From Closterium sp. NIES-65 (lineage: Eukaryota > Streptophyta > Zygnematophyceae > Desmidiales > Closteriaceae): 64,000 nt of DNA. The translations under genes and the position numbers were made by a program. Below are positions 32,001-42,560 of this stretch, piece by piece (position 1 is the first letter of the stretch; each line of letters starts with the position of its first letter). The notes beneath the pieces are model-generated. The model saw only the letters and a program-made list of their open reading frames with translations. It did no database searches and was not told the origin of the DNA. The stretch spans positions 558,001-622,000 of the forward strand of contig CANXME010000531.1 of NCBI GenBank assembly GCA_948144175.1. The letters run 5' to 3'.

Positions 32001-34449
32001 CATGAATTGCAAAAGGACAAGAGGAGCCATCCACTTGAACACATATAGGGACGCATATAAGAACAAGGGTAAGAAAAGACAAGATTAGCCGCCCGCTTGA
32101 ACACTCACCTGGGACACATGTGCGAGCGCCGTTGGGGCGGTACCCCTGATCGAATCCCGGCGGACAGAGACAAAAGAAGCCGCCCGCATTGTCGTTGATG
32201 CACGTGCCGACCACACATGGGTTTTCGTCCTGCTGGCTGCACACGTCGGCTGGCAGGGGCAAGTGGGGGAGGGCGAGGTGGGGGGGGAAGGGGGGGGGGG
32301 GGGGGAAGGGGGAAAAAAGAGGCGCAAGGGGAGTTGGAGACTGTCGTCCTTTGGCTGCACATGCCAGCTGGCAGGCAGGGAGCGAGTGGGCGGAGGGGCA
32401 AGGGGAGGGGAAAAGGTACAAGGGGGGAGTGGGGGGAGGGAAGGAGAAGAGGGGCCAGGGGAGGGAAAAAGGTGCAGGAGAAGGGGAAGAGGCGCAAGGG
32501 GAGCTTTTATTAGGCGGGGCAGGAAGAGGAGGGAGGGGCGATGGGGGGTGCAGGAGAGGTCAGTGTAAGGTCATGGGGTATGATGGGAAGGGGGGGAAGA
32601 TGATGATGCATGGCATGTGGGGAAAAAGTAGTGTGAGCTTCATGTTCCCAATAAGGTCGTTTTTGAGGCGCCTCAAAAAGTAGTGTGAGCTTCATGTTCC
32701 CAAGAAGGTCGTTTTTGAGGCGCCTCAAAAAGTAGTGTGAGCTTCATGTTCCCAATAAGGTCGTTTTTGAGGCGCCTCAAAAAGTAGTGTGAGCTTCATG
32801 TTCCCAATAAGGTCGTTTTTGAGGCGCCTCAAAAAGTAGTGTGAGCTTCATGTTCCCAATAAGGTCGTTCTTGAGGCGCCTCAAAAAGTAGTGTGAGCTT
32901 CATGTTCCCAATAAGGTCGTTTTTGAGGCGCCTCAAAAAGTAGTGTGAGCTTCATGTTCCCAATAAGGTCGTTTTTGAGGCGCCTCAAAAAGTAGTGTGA
33001 GCTTCATGTTCCCAATAAGGTCGTTTTTGAGGCGCCTCAAAAAGTAGTGTGAGCTTCATGTTCCCAAAGCACATACGCGTGGGCGCCACTCACCGAACAC
33101 ACACGTCTGGGCGCCACCCTTGTCGGCGACGGGAATGAAGAGCGAGTCCAGGCACGAGCACGTGTAGAAGCTATCCATCACCTCCTCGCACGTGCCCCCC
33201 CCACATGGGTTCTGCAGTGACTGGCACAGCTTGGGCGCTGGTGTGGGGGGGAGGGGGAGGGGGGAGGGGGGGAGAAGGGGGAGTGGGGAGAGGGGGGAGA
33301 GGGGAGAGTGGGGAGAGTGAAGAGAGGAAGAGTGGGGAGGGGGGAAAAGGGGAGAGGACTCGTGAGGCGGCTCAAAAGAGTGGGTCCAGGCACGAGCACG
33401 AGTAGAACTTTCTCACTGCATTGAGGTGATTTTTGAGGCGCCTCAAACATCAGGTGTGATCCATGTGTAGAACTTCCTCACATGGGAGCCATCACTGCCC
33501 CACATGGGAGCCATCACTGCCCCACATGAAAACCATCACTACCCCACATGGGAGCCATCACTGCCCCCCATGGGAGCCATCACTGCCCCACATGGGAGCC
33601 ATCACTGCCCCACATGGGATCCATCACTGCCCCACATGGGAGCCATCACTGCCCCCCATGGGATCCATCCCTGCCCCCCATGGAATCCATCATTGCCCCC
33701 CATGGGAGCCATCACTGCTCCCCATGGGATCCATTACTGCCCCCCATGGGATCCATCACTGCCCCCCATGGGAGCCATCACTGCCCCACATGGGAGCCTG
33801 CACTGTCGCCTGCACTGTCGCCTGCACTGCTTTTGAGGCGCCTCAAAAGTTGTCGCCTGCACTGCCACCTGCACTGTCGCCTGCGTTGCCGCCTGCACCG
33901 CTGCCTGCACTGCCGTGATAATCTGTCCCACTGCAGCGCATCATCAGCACCCTACCTTACGTTGACAGCAAGCATCAGACCGAGCCAGCCATGATAGTCC
34001 ACCTGGTCGTCCCCGTTGCTCAGCTCACCAGCACGTGCCCTGACTAGTTTTGAGGCGCCTCAAAACTAGATTGCTCAGCTCACCAGCACGTGCCCTGACG
34101 TAACGTGGTAACTAGTCGGCTTATGTGCTTATGTTGACAGCGAGGCTTACGTTGACAGCGAGGAGAAGGCCAAGCCAGCCGTAGTAGTCCACCTGGTCGT
34201 ACCCCATCACGCCTATGGTCGTCGCCTGCTGCTTCGCCTGAGGGGGGGGGAGAGACAGGGCACGGGCACATGGGCAAGGGCGCATGGGTATGGTCGCATG
34301 GGCATGCGCACATGGGCATGGGTATGGGTATGGGTATGGGTATGGGCATGGGCACATGAGCATGGGCATAGGCACATGGGCATGAGCATGGGCATGGGCA
34401 CATGGGCACATGGGTATGGGTATGGGCATGGGCATATGGGCATGGGCAC

Positions 34450-34508
<59 letters not shown>

Positions 34509-34653
34509 CATGGGTATGGGCATGGGCACGGGCATGCGCATGGGCATGCGTATGGGCATGGGCATGGGCATGGGCACATGGGCACATGGGCACATGGGTA
34601 TGGGTATGGGCATGGGCATATCGGTATGGGCATGGGCACGGGCATGGGCATGG

Positions 34654-34698
<45 letters not shown>

Positions 34699-36921
34699 CA
34701 TGGGTATGGGCATGGGCACAGGCATGCGCATGGGCATGCGTATGGGCATGGGCATGGGCATGGGCACATGGGCACATGGGTATGGGTATGGGCATGGGCA
34801 TGGGCATATGGGTATGGGCATGGGCATGGGCATGGGAATGGGCACGGGCACGGGCACATGGACATGAACGGCTCATCTCTCTCCTGCTGCAAGGCATTGC
34901 GGAACGAACGGACAGGAGCCTCTCGCGACAAAGATGTGCGCCATCATGAAGCATCATACCTGCCCCTGGTGTACCTGCCCCAAGCATTATACCTGCCCCG
35001 GTTGTACCTGCCCCTGTTGCAGTTGCCGCCCTTCTGCGTGTACGCGCACCCAGCCTCGGCGGCAAGCCCCCCCACGTCAGCGTGCTTTCCCCCAGGCATA
35101 CCTCCCCCAGGCATACCTCCCCCAGGCATACCTCCCCCAGGAATACCTCCCCCAGGCATACCTCCCCCAGGCATACCTCCCCCAGGCATGCCTTTCCCCT
35201 GTTGCATTTGCCGTCCTTCTGCGTGTACACGTAACCAGACTCGCTCGCAAGCCCCCCCCACTGCATCGTGGCGTCCACCATGTAGTCCAGCGCTGCCGTC
35301 GGCCACCCGCTCGCCACACAGCTGCTGCTCGTGCTGTTCCTGCAGTCTAGTATCTGCGGGATTTGGGGGCCGGGAAACGACATAGGGGAGGGGGGTGAGT
35401 GAAGCTGCTGGTGCAAGTTGGCGGACCAGAGCACAGAGCTGTCGCAATAAGAGCGCCCCCCCCCCCCCCTTCCCCCCCCCTTTTACCCCCCCCGCCCCCT
35501 TCCCTTACCTGCGCATTGTGTAACTGCGCAGATTAAAGCCCGTGCTTAAGTAGTAACTTAGCTTCCGCACCTGCTGTACTGATAAGCGTTGTGGGGGATC
35601 CATGGAGGGCGTCGAGGCAGCCACTAACGCGTACGCCATTTCCACTGCGCTCACTGCTGTGATGGCCCATGATGCCTCTGGGGAGTAGAAAGGGTAAGGG
35701 GAGGGGAAGGGGGGAAGGGGAGGGGAAATGAGGAGAAGGGACAATATGGTTTTCTGTGGGAAAAGCAAGGTCGTGTCTTGGTGAGAAATGCCTAAGCCGG
35801 CGGAATGAGAGAAAAAAAAAAATCTTTCATTAGTAGGAAGGAATATAAACCTCACTCTACTCTCCTCTTACCCCCGAAAATCTACCTGCCTGCCGTCGCC
35901 CCTCCCCCTCTCCTTCCCCCTCCCCCTCTACCCCCAGCACATGCGCGCCCGCCTGCGTGATCACGTTGTTCTCTGCGTGTGCTCGCTTGCGCGAGACAGC
36001 GCGGGCCTGCGCGAGCAAGCGCGTGCATGCCGCGTGCCAGCGCGTGTATTTGCCCTTAAAAATTCCTCGAGAAAAAAAAAAAGCCCACGGCGCCACACTC
36101 ACTGCATTTGCCTTCGGTGCGCAGCGCGAGAACCGGCTCGATGCGCGGGTTCGTTAGGCGCGGGTCCTCGGCCCAGTTGCGACCGAGCGTGAAAAGGCCA
36201 CTTAGGACATCCCCCGTCGCCGAATCGTAGAGGCTGCTAATGAGCCGAAAGAACCGGTTCGCATACTTTGGAGAACACGAGGCCAGAGCGGGATTCGCGC
36301 TGCATGGATAGCTCGGGACTGCTCACTTTCGAGGGGCTGGTCAGATGACATGGTCAAAAGGGCCCTGGACAGACGGGGGACAGACGAGGAAAGGGGGAGC
36401 GGGAAGGGAGGGTAACGGAGGGGAGTGGGAAAGAAGAGGGTCAGGGGAGAAAGGGACGGGATCTAGAACCTTAACTGTTTTGGAGAGATGGACGGTATGT
36501 TGTTTTTATTCCAGAACTTCTGGTAGCGATGCAAGTATTACGCCAGTTCGCCTTGTGAGGCGACAAAGAGTCACCTCGGAAGGGAGGGAGCGAGGGGGAG
36601 GGACTTGGAGGTTGCTGCTTCATGCAATAACATGGTGAGAAGGGCGACTCTTGGACTTTGGAACGACTCAAAGTCGAATCGAGTGGATGGAGGAGCGGGA
36701 GGAAGGGAAAGGAGGAAGGGGCCGGAGAGATTGTTGCCTCGCATGCGCGAGTCGCGATCGGACAAGGGAAGAAACGGAAGGCAAGGACGGTAGAAAGAAG
36801 GGACGCCGCATGACTAACCTGCGACTGCGACACTGCTGCTCGCGAGCAGCGCGGCGAGAAGCACGATCACCGCGTAGCACGCCTTCCGGGACGCGAAAAG
36901 GTCTCTATTGTTGGTAGGCAT
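29069..36921 (-). CDS. Papain-like/EGF/LysM secreted protein, copy B (lacks His/Asn exons)
   Basis: Minus-strand exons read from splice sites and from copy C: 36921-36819 (signal peptide, start MPTNNRD), 36318-36103, 35677-35571, 35353-35192, about 34236-34150, 33237-33094 and 32249-32109 (two EGF-like), 31703-31594, 31179-30955, 30418-30200 and 29506-29069 (LysM). The active-site stretch reads EGKC then KASWAIT: Ser stands where papain has its catalytic Cys, and Glu where it has the oxyanion Gln, as in copy C. The exons that carry His and Asn in copy C were not found between 34150 and 33237, where duplicated exon-5 and EGF pieces and minisatellites lie instead. Joining exon 5 directly to the first EGF exon would also break phase. 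Exon 4 would need a GC donor or one of several tandem GT donors. All other exons are open, so this is either a recently disabled copy or one with undetected exons. Confidence 0.6.
29500..30120. repeat. Tandem copies of the last-exon acceptor (copy B)
   Basis: The block ACCAGGTATGCATCC plus a following ACACACCTGC recurs, with variation, at about 29500, 29580, 29705, 29870, 30005 and 30107. On the minus strand each copy is a 3' splice site followed by GTGTGTGTGGATGC, the start of the last exon (VCVDAYLV). Several alternative starts of that exon are therefore present. Confidence 0.65.
30031..30058. repeat. 28-bp palindrome at a duplication junction
   Basis: The core TTTTGAGTCAACTCAAAA has GTGTG/CACAC arms. 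Flanking DNA on both sides repeats TTTAGTGGATGGGCCC-like and CACCAGGTATGCATC blocks, so the palindrome sits between two copies of one segment. Confidence 0.7.
30575..30612. repeat. 38-bp imperfect palindrome at a duplication junction
   Basis: The core TTTTGAGACATCTCAAAC carries AAAAGTGCTG/CAGCACTTTT arms. The direct repeat containing GTGGGCAGCCTGGGCAGG lies on both sides (about 30528 and 30621). Confidence 0.7.
30736..30760. repeat. Palindrome between two 90-bp direct repeats
   Basis: CCTTTTGAGCGGACTCAAAAG lies between near-identical segments at about 30643-30733 and 30759-30848. Each holds ATTACCCTCCA and CTTGCAGGGCGGAGAAAAGG. Confidence 0.75.
31359..31546. repeat. 14-bp minisatellite
   Basis: About 13 copies of CCTCGCCTCCCAG lie in the intron between the LysM1 and LysM2 exons of copy B. 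Confidence 0.85.
32623..33066. repeat. 52-bp tandem array, each unit carrying the palindrome
   Basis: Nine copies of a segment beginning AGTAGTGTGAGCTTCATG are separated by eight copies of TTTTTGAGGCGCCTCAAAAA, giving a 52-bp period. It lies in the intron between the two EGF exons of copy B. The units are almost identical. Confidence 0.95.
33479..33800. repeat. 22-bp minisatellite
   Basis: About 14 copies of a GGGAGCCATCACTGCCCCACAT-like unit. The array lies where copy C has its His/Asn exons. A smaller CACTGTCGCCTG array follows. Confidence 0.9.
33831..33848. repeat. Perfect 18-bp palindrome
   Basis: TTTTGAGGCGCCTCAAAA sits inside a CACTGTCGCCTG repeat that continues on both sides. Confidence 0.8.
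34044..34069. repeat. Perfect 26-bp palindrome between 29-bp direct repeats
   Basis: CTAG arms flank the TTTTGAGGCGCCTCAAAA core. A segment holding CTCAGCTCACCAGCACGTG is repeated exactly at about 34016-34044 and 34071-34099. This is the cleanest case of a palindrome bounded by a long target-like duplication. Confidence 0.9.
34269..34862. repeat. ATGGGC hexamer minisatellite
   Basis: Nearly 600 bp of ATGGGC, ATGGGT and variants fill the intron before exon 5 of copy B. Copy C has a related CGCCCATG array in the same intron (about 49420-49690). Long open frames on both strands (Met/Gly/His- or Pro/Cys/His-rich) are artefacts. Confidence 0.95.
34960..35200 (-). repeat. Tandem arrays of splice-donor-like 15-mers after exon 4 (copy B)
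   Basis: On the minus strand, exon 4 runs into repeated CTGGGGGAG|GTATGC units (15 bp, about seven copies, about 35095-35190). Further on, a duplicated piece of exon 4 (YTQKGGNCNRG, about 35075-35015) runs into four more units of GGGGCAG|GTAYNN type. Each unit is a good 5' splice site, and skipping one changes the protein by five codons without losing frame. Confidence 0.65.
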
Positions 36922-38500
36922 TGCCAATGGACGGCGACGCTTGGGAGGGAGGAGTTTCCCTCCGCCGCGCGCGGCGGCGCGTGGGAGTGTGAGCATGGTG
37001 TTCGATTGTGAAAAGCAGCGCTATTGAGCAGCCGCCGCGTGGGCGTAACAAAGGCCGTGAATACTCCGCAGCTGTGCGCACAGAAAGGGGGGCTTGATCT
37101 GTTCGCTGTAGTCTCGTCGGCGCACGCTGCTCGTCGGTTTGTTATTATCGAGTCGATAGTTGACACTGCTGCCTCGGAGGTGACTTTTTGGATAGTCGTT
37201 GACTCAAGTCTTCGATCACAGGACGACGCAATTTCCGAGACGCCTAGAGATCTTAGCCACTGGATGGGGTACTTCGTGAGGCGCCTGGAAATCTTGGATC
37301 GCTTGGATGGGACCTTCTCGACGCGCAGCGGTTTGAAATGTAATTCCCTGCTTTAGTATATCGTGTTCGTGATCATACGCCTGCTCGTCATGAGCACAGT
37401 CATTAGACAGCTCCTGGTATGGCTTCCGAAGGAAGCACAAGAGAATTGCGGGTGGCAAATGGGAAAGGGAAAGAAGCTGCTCACTCGTGGCCTGCTCGTG
37501 TATGCTCTTCCGAATAAATTCATTCGCGGAAAGTTGAATTTGGAGCAGCGTTTTTTTCAACTCATCCACGCCTCTTTGGTCTCTCCCTCCCCTCCGCTCC
37601 CCCTTCCCTCCCCGTCCCGTCATACACGTCCTTCTCGGCCTTAAAGCCCAAGATTAGCATGGTTTTTGCAACAGTGACGCGGGGGCTTTAATCGTGCTCG
37701 CGAAAGGCATAAAAAAAACATTTCGAGAACTGAACAGGTGCGAAAGCGAAACCAGGCAGCGACGAGCTTCAGGATTCGTCACCCAACTGTGTGACACTGC
37801 ACCACGAGTTTGGTGCTTGGAGGGGGTTAGGGCGCGTGAGGTCTTTGAAATTTGTAAAAGTTTATGTTTTTAGGGCGGATTTTAGTTTAGAACTTACAAC
37901 GAAAGAAGTTAGAATATCCTTCTATCTAAGTTCGAACATCGGGCTTACCACACTGTTAAAAATCACACACACATACAAGGTCTAACCCCGACATTCGAAC
38001 TTGTAAAAACGAGCCGAGCCGCACATCAACATCATAGGTTACCCGGTTCGCTCGTCTTGACGGTGCGCCACGTCAACATTTTGCGCCTCGGTTTACAAGG
38101 ACCTAAAGCTCCAACTCACCTTCCGTGCCGAGTGTGTAACCAGGGTACAAATAGCCCCAATGGCAACACCTTGTATGCTGGACACGTGGCTACAACAGTG
38201 TGCACGAATTGTGGGGTGTCTTCGTTGTGCAACATCATGCACTGGCGAAGCGCTCGCCCGTTTCGCCAGCTGTTCGGACGTGCTGCAAATCACACACGCT
38301 CGCATGAACGTGCGCACGCACGTTCGCGCCTCCGACTCGAGTCAAGTTCATATTTCAAACTCGAACTTTTGCAGAGCCCATACAATGCTTGGTTCGCGAA
38401 GCACCCTTCGCGAAATTAGCGAAGAGGGTACCACCCAAAGTTCGAACTTTATTTTAAACTTCTAAACAGACCACACGCGCCCTTAGAAAGCGAAGCCATG
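36922..38500. other. Upstream side of copy B, no gene recognised
   Basis: Copy B's promoter should lie here. I see no convincing coding region; short open frames lack recognisable domains. A worn GTGAGGCGCCTGG palindrome lies near 37277. Part of about 37830-38480 has AAGTTCGAAC-type repeats. Confidence 0.4.
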
Positions 38501-41500
38501 TGCATACATTGGTTTGAAAATGCACGCTACTCGTCGCCGTCGCCTACGTTCACTCCCCTCCGTCGCCCACACGACCATTCTCCCGTCAATGTCTCACACT
38601 TCCCTCCATCGCCATAGCTCACTCCCTCCCATCGCCCTCGCGCACTCCCCTCCCGTCGCCTTCGCGCACTTCCCTCCCGTCGCCTTCGCGCACACCTTTC
38701 CCGTCGCCTTCGCGCACTCCCCTCCCGTCACCTTCGCACACTCCCCTCCAAAGAGGATGATCACTCCCTCCCGTCGCCCACGCTTCCTTCCTGACGCACG
38801 ATCACGCTCCCTCCCCTCCCGCTGCCTTCGCGCGACGCCTCTTTCGCCCCTCCTCACTCTCTTCCGTCGCCCACGCTCACTCCCTCCCGTCGCCCACGCT
38901 CACTCCCCTCCCGTCGCCCACGCTCACTCCCCTCCCGTCGCCCACGCTCACTCCCCTCCCGTCGCCCACGCTCACTCCCCTTACGTCATGTACGCGCACA
39001 CCCATCCGTCACTACTAACGCTCTCTCCCTCCCGTCTCCCACGCTCCCTCCCTCTAACGAGAACGGGGACTCCCCGCGCCTTGCAACTCTCCTTCCTCCT
39101 GCTACGCCACACCCCACACTCTCGTCTCCCCATCCCTCATCTCCCCTTCCCTCGTCTCCCCATCCCTCATCTCCCCTTCCCTCGTCTCCCCATCCCTCAT
39201 CTCCCCTTCCCTCGTCTCCCCATCCCTCATCTCCCCTTCCCTCATCTCTCCATCCCTCGTCTCCCCATCCCTCACCTCCCCATGCCTCACCTCCTCATCG
39301 CTCATCTCCCCATCCCTCATCTCCCCTTCCCTCACCTCCCCGTCCCTCATCTCCCCATCCCGCATCTCCCCATCCCTCATCTCCCCATCCCTCATCTCCC
39401 CATCCCTCACCTCCCCATCTCTCACCTCCCCATCCCTCATCTCCCCATCCCTCATCTCCCCATCTCTCACCTCCCCATCCCTCATCTCCCCATGCCTCAC
39501 CCCATCTCCACCGCACCCCGTGGCATCGTCACACGTCGCCATTTCCCACCTCTTCCTACTTCCCATCCCCCTCTTCCGCCCTTCCTCCCCCCTTCTCTCA
39601 ATCCCTTCCTCTCGCCCTGCCATCCTACTTCCCATCCCCCTTTCCTCGTTTCCCCAGACCTCCTTTCCCCATCCCGTCATTCACTCTCCCTCCGTTCCCC
39701 ATCCTTCCATTCCCCATGCCTACTTTCACCATTCCACCATACCCCATTCACCATACTCCTACCCCCATCTCCTCCTCACCCCATCTCCTCCTATACACAT
39801 CCGCTTCTTTCCCCTTCCCTCGTCACCGCGTCCCCTCCTCTCCCCATCCCCTCCTCTCACCATCTCTTCTCCCCACCCCCTTCCGTCCTCTCCCCATCCG
39901 CCCATCCCACCTCACCACTTCCCTCCTCTTCCCATCCATCCTCTCCCCATCCCTCCCCATCCGTCCTTTCCCCATCCGATCCTCTCACCCTCCCCTCCAG
40001 GTTTTTCCCACACCGCCCTCGGCCCAGCGGCACCTATTCATCCCTTGTGCTTTTCTGCACCAGGGAGCTGCTTGGGGCGCTGTGGGTGGATGGCGGTGGG
40101 CAGAGTCACACAGCATAGGCAGACGTGGTGCTGCCTGTCCTCCCTTTCCCCCGTCCTCCCTCCCCATCCATCCTTCCCTTCCTCTGTTCCTCTCTTCCTC
40201 CATACGTCCCTTCCTCCGTTTCTCTATCCCTCTTTTCCCCTGGTCGTCCTTCTGTTTGTCTCCTACCGTTCCAGAGTGTCTTCTTATTTCTTCCTCTTCG
40301 TTTTGCTTTCTTGTCAGTTGTCATTCTTTTGTATGCTTACCGGCTGGAATGTTGGTTGTTTGATAGTACCACTAGGTATGATACATGGCTGTGGGAATGT
40401 TGTACCGGTATGTTTATTATTATAACTAAATTTTGATCCATAGAGTAGAGTGACTATTGACCACCTACGAAGTGCAACAATCTAGTAAAAAAGGACCGAG
40501 TTACTATGCCTTTTCCCACTCTTGTCTGCATACACAGCAGCGAAAAAGCAGGACTTGTGGGTCCCTCCCTACACCTGGTGCTGGGGACCTGTACAGAATG
40601 GGCAGGAAAAAACAGAGTGCAGGGGAGACATTGAGCAAGGGGGAAAGAGAGTGAGGAGGGGGGAAGAGAGTGAGAAGGGGGGAAAGGGAGTGAGCAGGGG
40701 GAAAGAGGGTGGGCATGGGGGAAGGGAGTGCACAGGGGGGGAACAGAATGAGCAAGGGGGAACAGAATGAGCAAGGGGGAACAGAATGAGCAAGGGGGAA
40801 CAGAATGAGCAAGGGGGAACAGAATGAGCAAGGGGAAACAGCATGAGCAAGGGGAAACAGAATGAGCAGCGGGGAAGAGAATGAGCAATGGGAAAACCGA
40901 GTGAGCAAGGGGGAAACGGAGTGAGGAGGTGAGAAGAGAGAGAGCAAGGGGGGAGAGAGCAGGGGGGAATAGAGCAGGGGGGGATAGAGCAGGGGGGGAT
41001 AGCGCAGGGGGGATAGAGCAGGGGGGGATAGAGCAGGGGGGGATAGAGCAGGGGGGAATAGAGCAGGGGGGATTATAGCAGGGGGGGAATAGAGCAGGGG
41101 GGAATAGAGCAGGGGGGGATAGAGCAGGGGGGGATAGAGCAGGGGGGAATAGAGCAGGGGGGGATAGAGCAGGGGGGGATAGAGCAGGGGGGGATAGAGC
41201 AGGGGGGGATAGAGCAGGGGGGAATAGAGCAGGGGGGATTATAGCAGGGGGGAATAGAGCAGGGGGGAATAGAGCAGGGGGGGATAGAGCAGGGGGGAAT
41301 AGAGCAGGGGGGATTATAGCAGGGGGGAATAGAGCAGGGGGGAATAGAGCAGGGGGGAATAGAGCGGGGGGGAATAGAGCAGGGGGGGACAGAACAGGGG
41401 GGATACGAGTGAGGAGGAGAGAGTGAGCAGGGTGGAACAGAGCAGGGGGAATAGAGCAGGGGGGAATTGAGTGAGGAGAGAGTGAGCAGGGGGGAACAGA

Positions 41501-42560
41501 GTGAGGAAGGGGGGGGAGAATGAGGAAGGGGGAAGAGAGTGAGCAGAGGGAAAGAGAGTGAGCAGGGGGAAAGCGAGGTCGACGGGAGGGGGAAAGCGAG
41601 GTCGACGGGAGGGGGAGAGCGAGGGCGACGGGAGGGGGAAAGCGATGGAAACGGGAGGGGGAAAAGCACGGAAGGGGATGGGGGGAAGCAGGGAGGGGGA
41701 TGGGGGGAAGCAGGGAAAGGGACATGGGGAAGTAGGGAAGGGGATGGGGGGTAGCAGGGAAGGGGATGGGGGGAAAGCAGGGAAGGGGACATGGGGAAGC
41801 AGGGAATGGGATGGGGGGAAGCAGGGAAGGAAAAAGGGGGAAGTAGGGAAGGGGATGGGGGGAAGAAGGGAAGGGGATGGGGGGAAGCAGGGAAGGGGAT
41901 GGGGGGAAGCAGGGAAAGGAACATGGGAAAGCAGGGAAAGGGAAAGGAAGGGTGTGTGCGGGTTGGAAAGGGGGCGTGACAAGTGTGGGAGTTGGGAAGG
42001 GAGAAGGGAGGGATGGCGACAGTGACGGAGATGCCAGGGCGACGAGGGGAGAGAGATACGGGGATTGCGAGGGGACGAGCGGGAGGAAGGGCGATGAGCA
42101 GCAGGGAGCGCGACGAGACTAAGGGGGGCAACGGGCGGAAGGGAGCGCGACGAGGGGAAGGTAGGGCGGCGGGTGGTCGGGAGGGCAATGGGAGGAAGGG
42201 AGGGCGACGAGACGAAGGGAGGGTGACGGGCGGAAGGGATGGCGACGGCGAAAGGGAGGGCGACGGGCGGAAGGCATGGCGACGGGCGACGGGCGGAATC
42301 TATGGCGACGGCGGAAGGGAGGGCGACGGGCGGAAGGGAGGGCGACGGGCGGAAGGGATGGCGACGGCGGAAGTGAGTGCGACGGGCGGAAGGGAAGGTG
42401 ACGGGCGGAAGGGAGGGCGACGGCGGAAGTGAGTGCGACGTGCGCTAGGGAGAGCGACGGGCAGTAGGGCGACGGCAGGAGGGAGTTTGATGGGCGTAAG
42501 AGAGTGCGACGAGCGGAAGGGAGTGCAGGCGTGCGGAAGGGAGTGCGACGGGCGGAAGCG
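38500..42560. repeat. Minisatellite cluster, pyrimidine-rich then purine-rich
   Basis: Successive arrays: CACTCCCCTCCCGTCGCCCA-like units (about 38636-39000), CATCCCTCATCTCCC 15-mers (about 39117-39510), general C/T-rich DNA to about 40300, then GAACAGAATGAGCAAGGG units (about 40738-40870), GGGGGGAATAGAGCA units (about 40950-41400), GGGGATGGGGGGAAGCAGGG units (about 41690-41930) and GACGGGCGGAAGGGAGGGC units (about 42115-42560). Very long Pro/Ser/Leu- or Gly/Arg-rich open frames here are compositional. Confidence 0.9.

Noticed and set aside
32623-33066. Possible CRISPR array: regular palindromic repeats with spacers of about 33 bp
   Set aside because: All spacers are nearly identical, the host is a eukaryote, no cas genes are present, and the array lies in an intron. 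It is a 52-bp tandem repeat.
34121-35434. 437-codon minus-strand open frame and overlapping frames on both strands
   Set aside because: The frames are built from ATGGGC hexamers and 15-mer arrays; only the short exon-4 and exon-5 parts match a known domain.
38514-40118. 534-codon open frame (Pro/Ser/His/Leu-rich)
   Set aside because: It follows minisatellite units without stops, has no globular segment, and several frames are open together.
40454-42188. Long minus-strand frames rich in PPALF or PCSIPP repeats
   Set aside because: Translations of the GGGGGGAATAGAGCA satellite in different frames.
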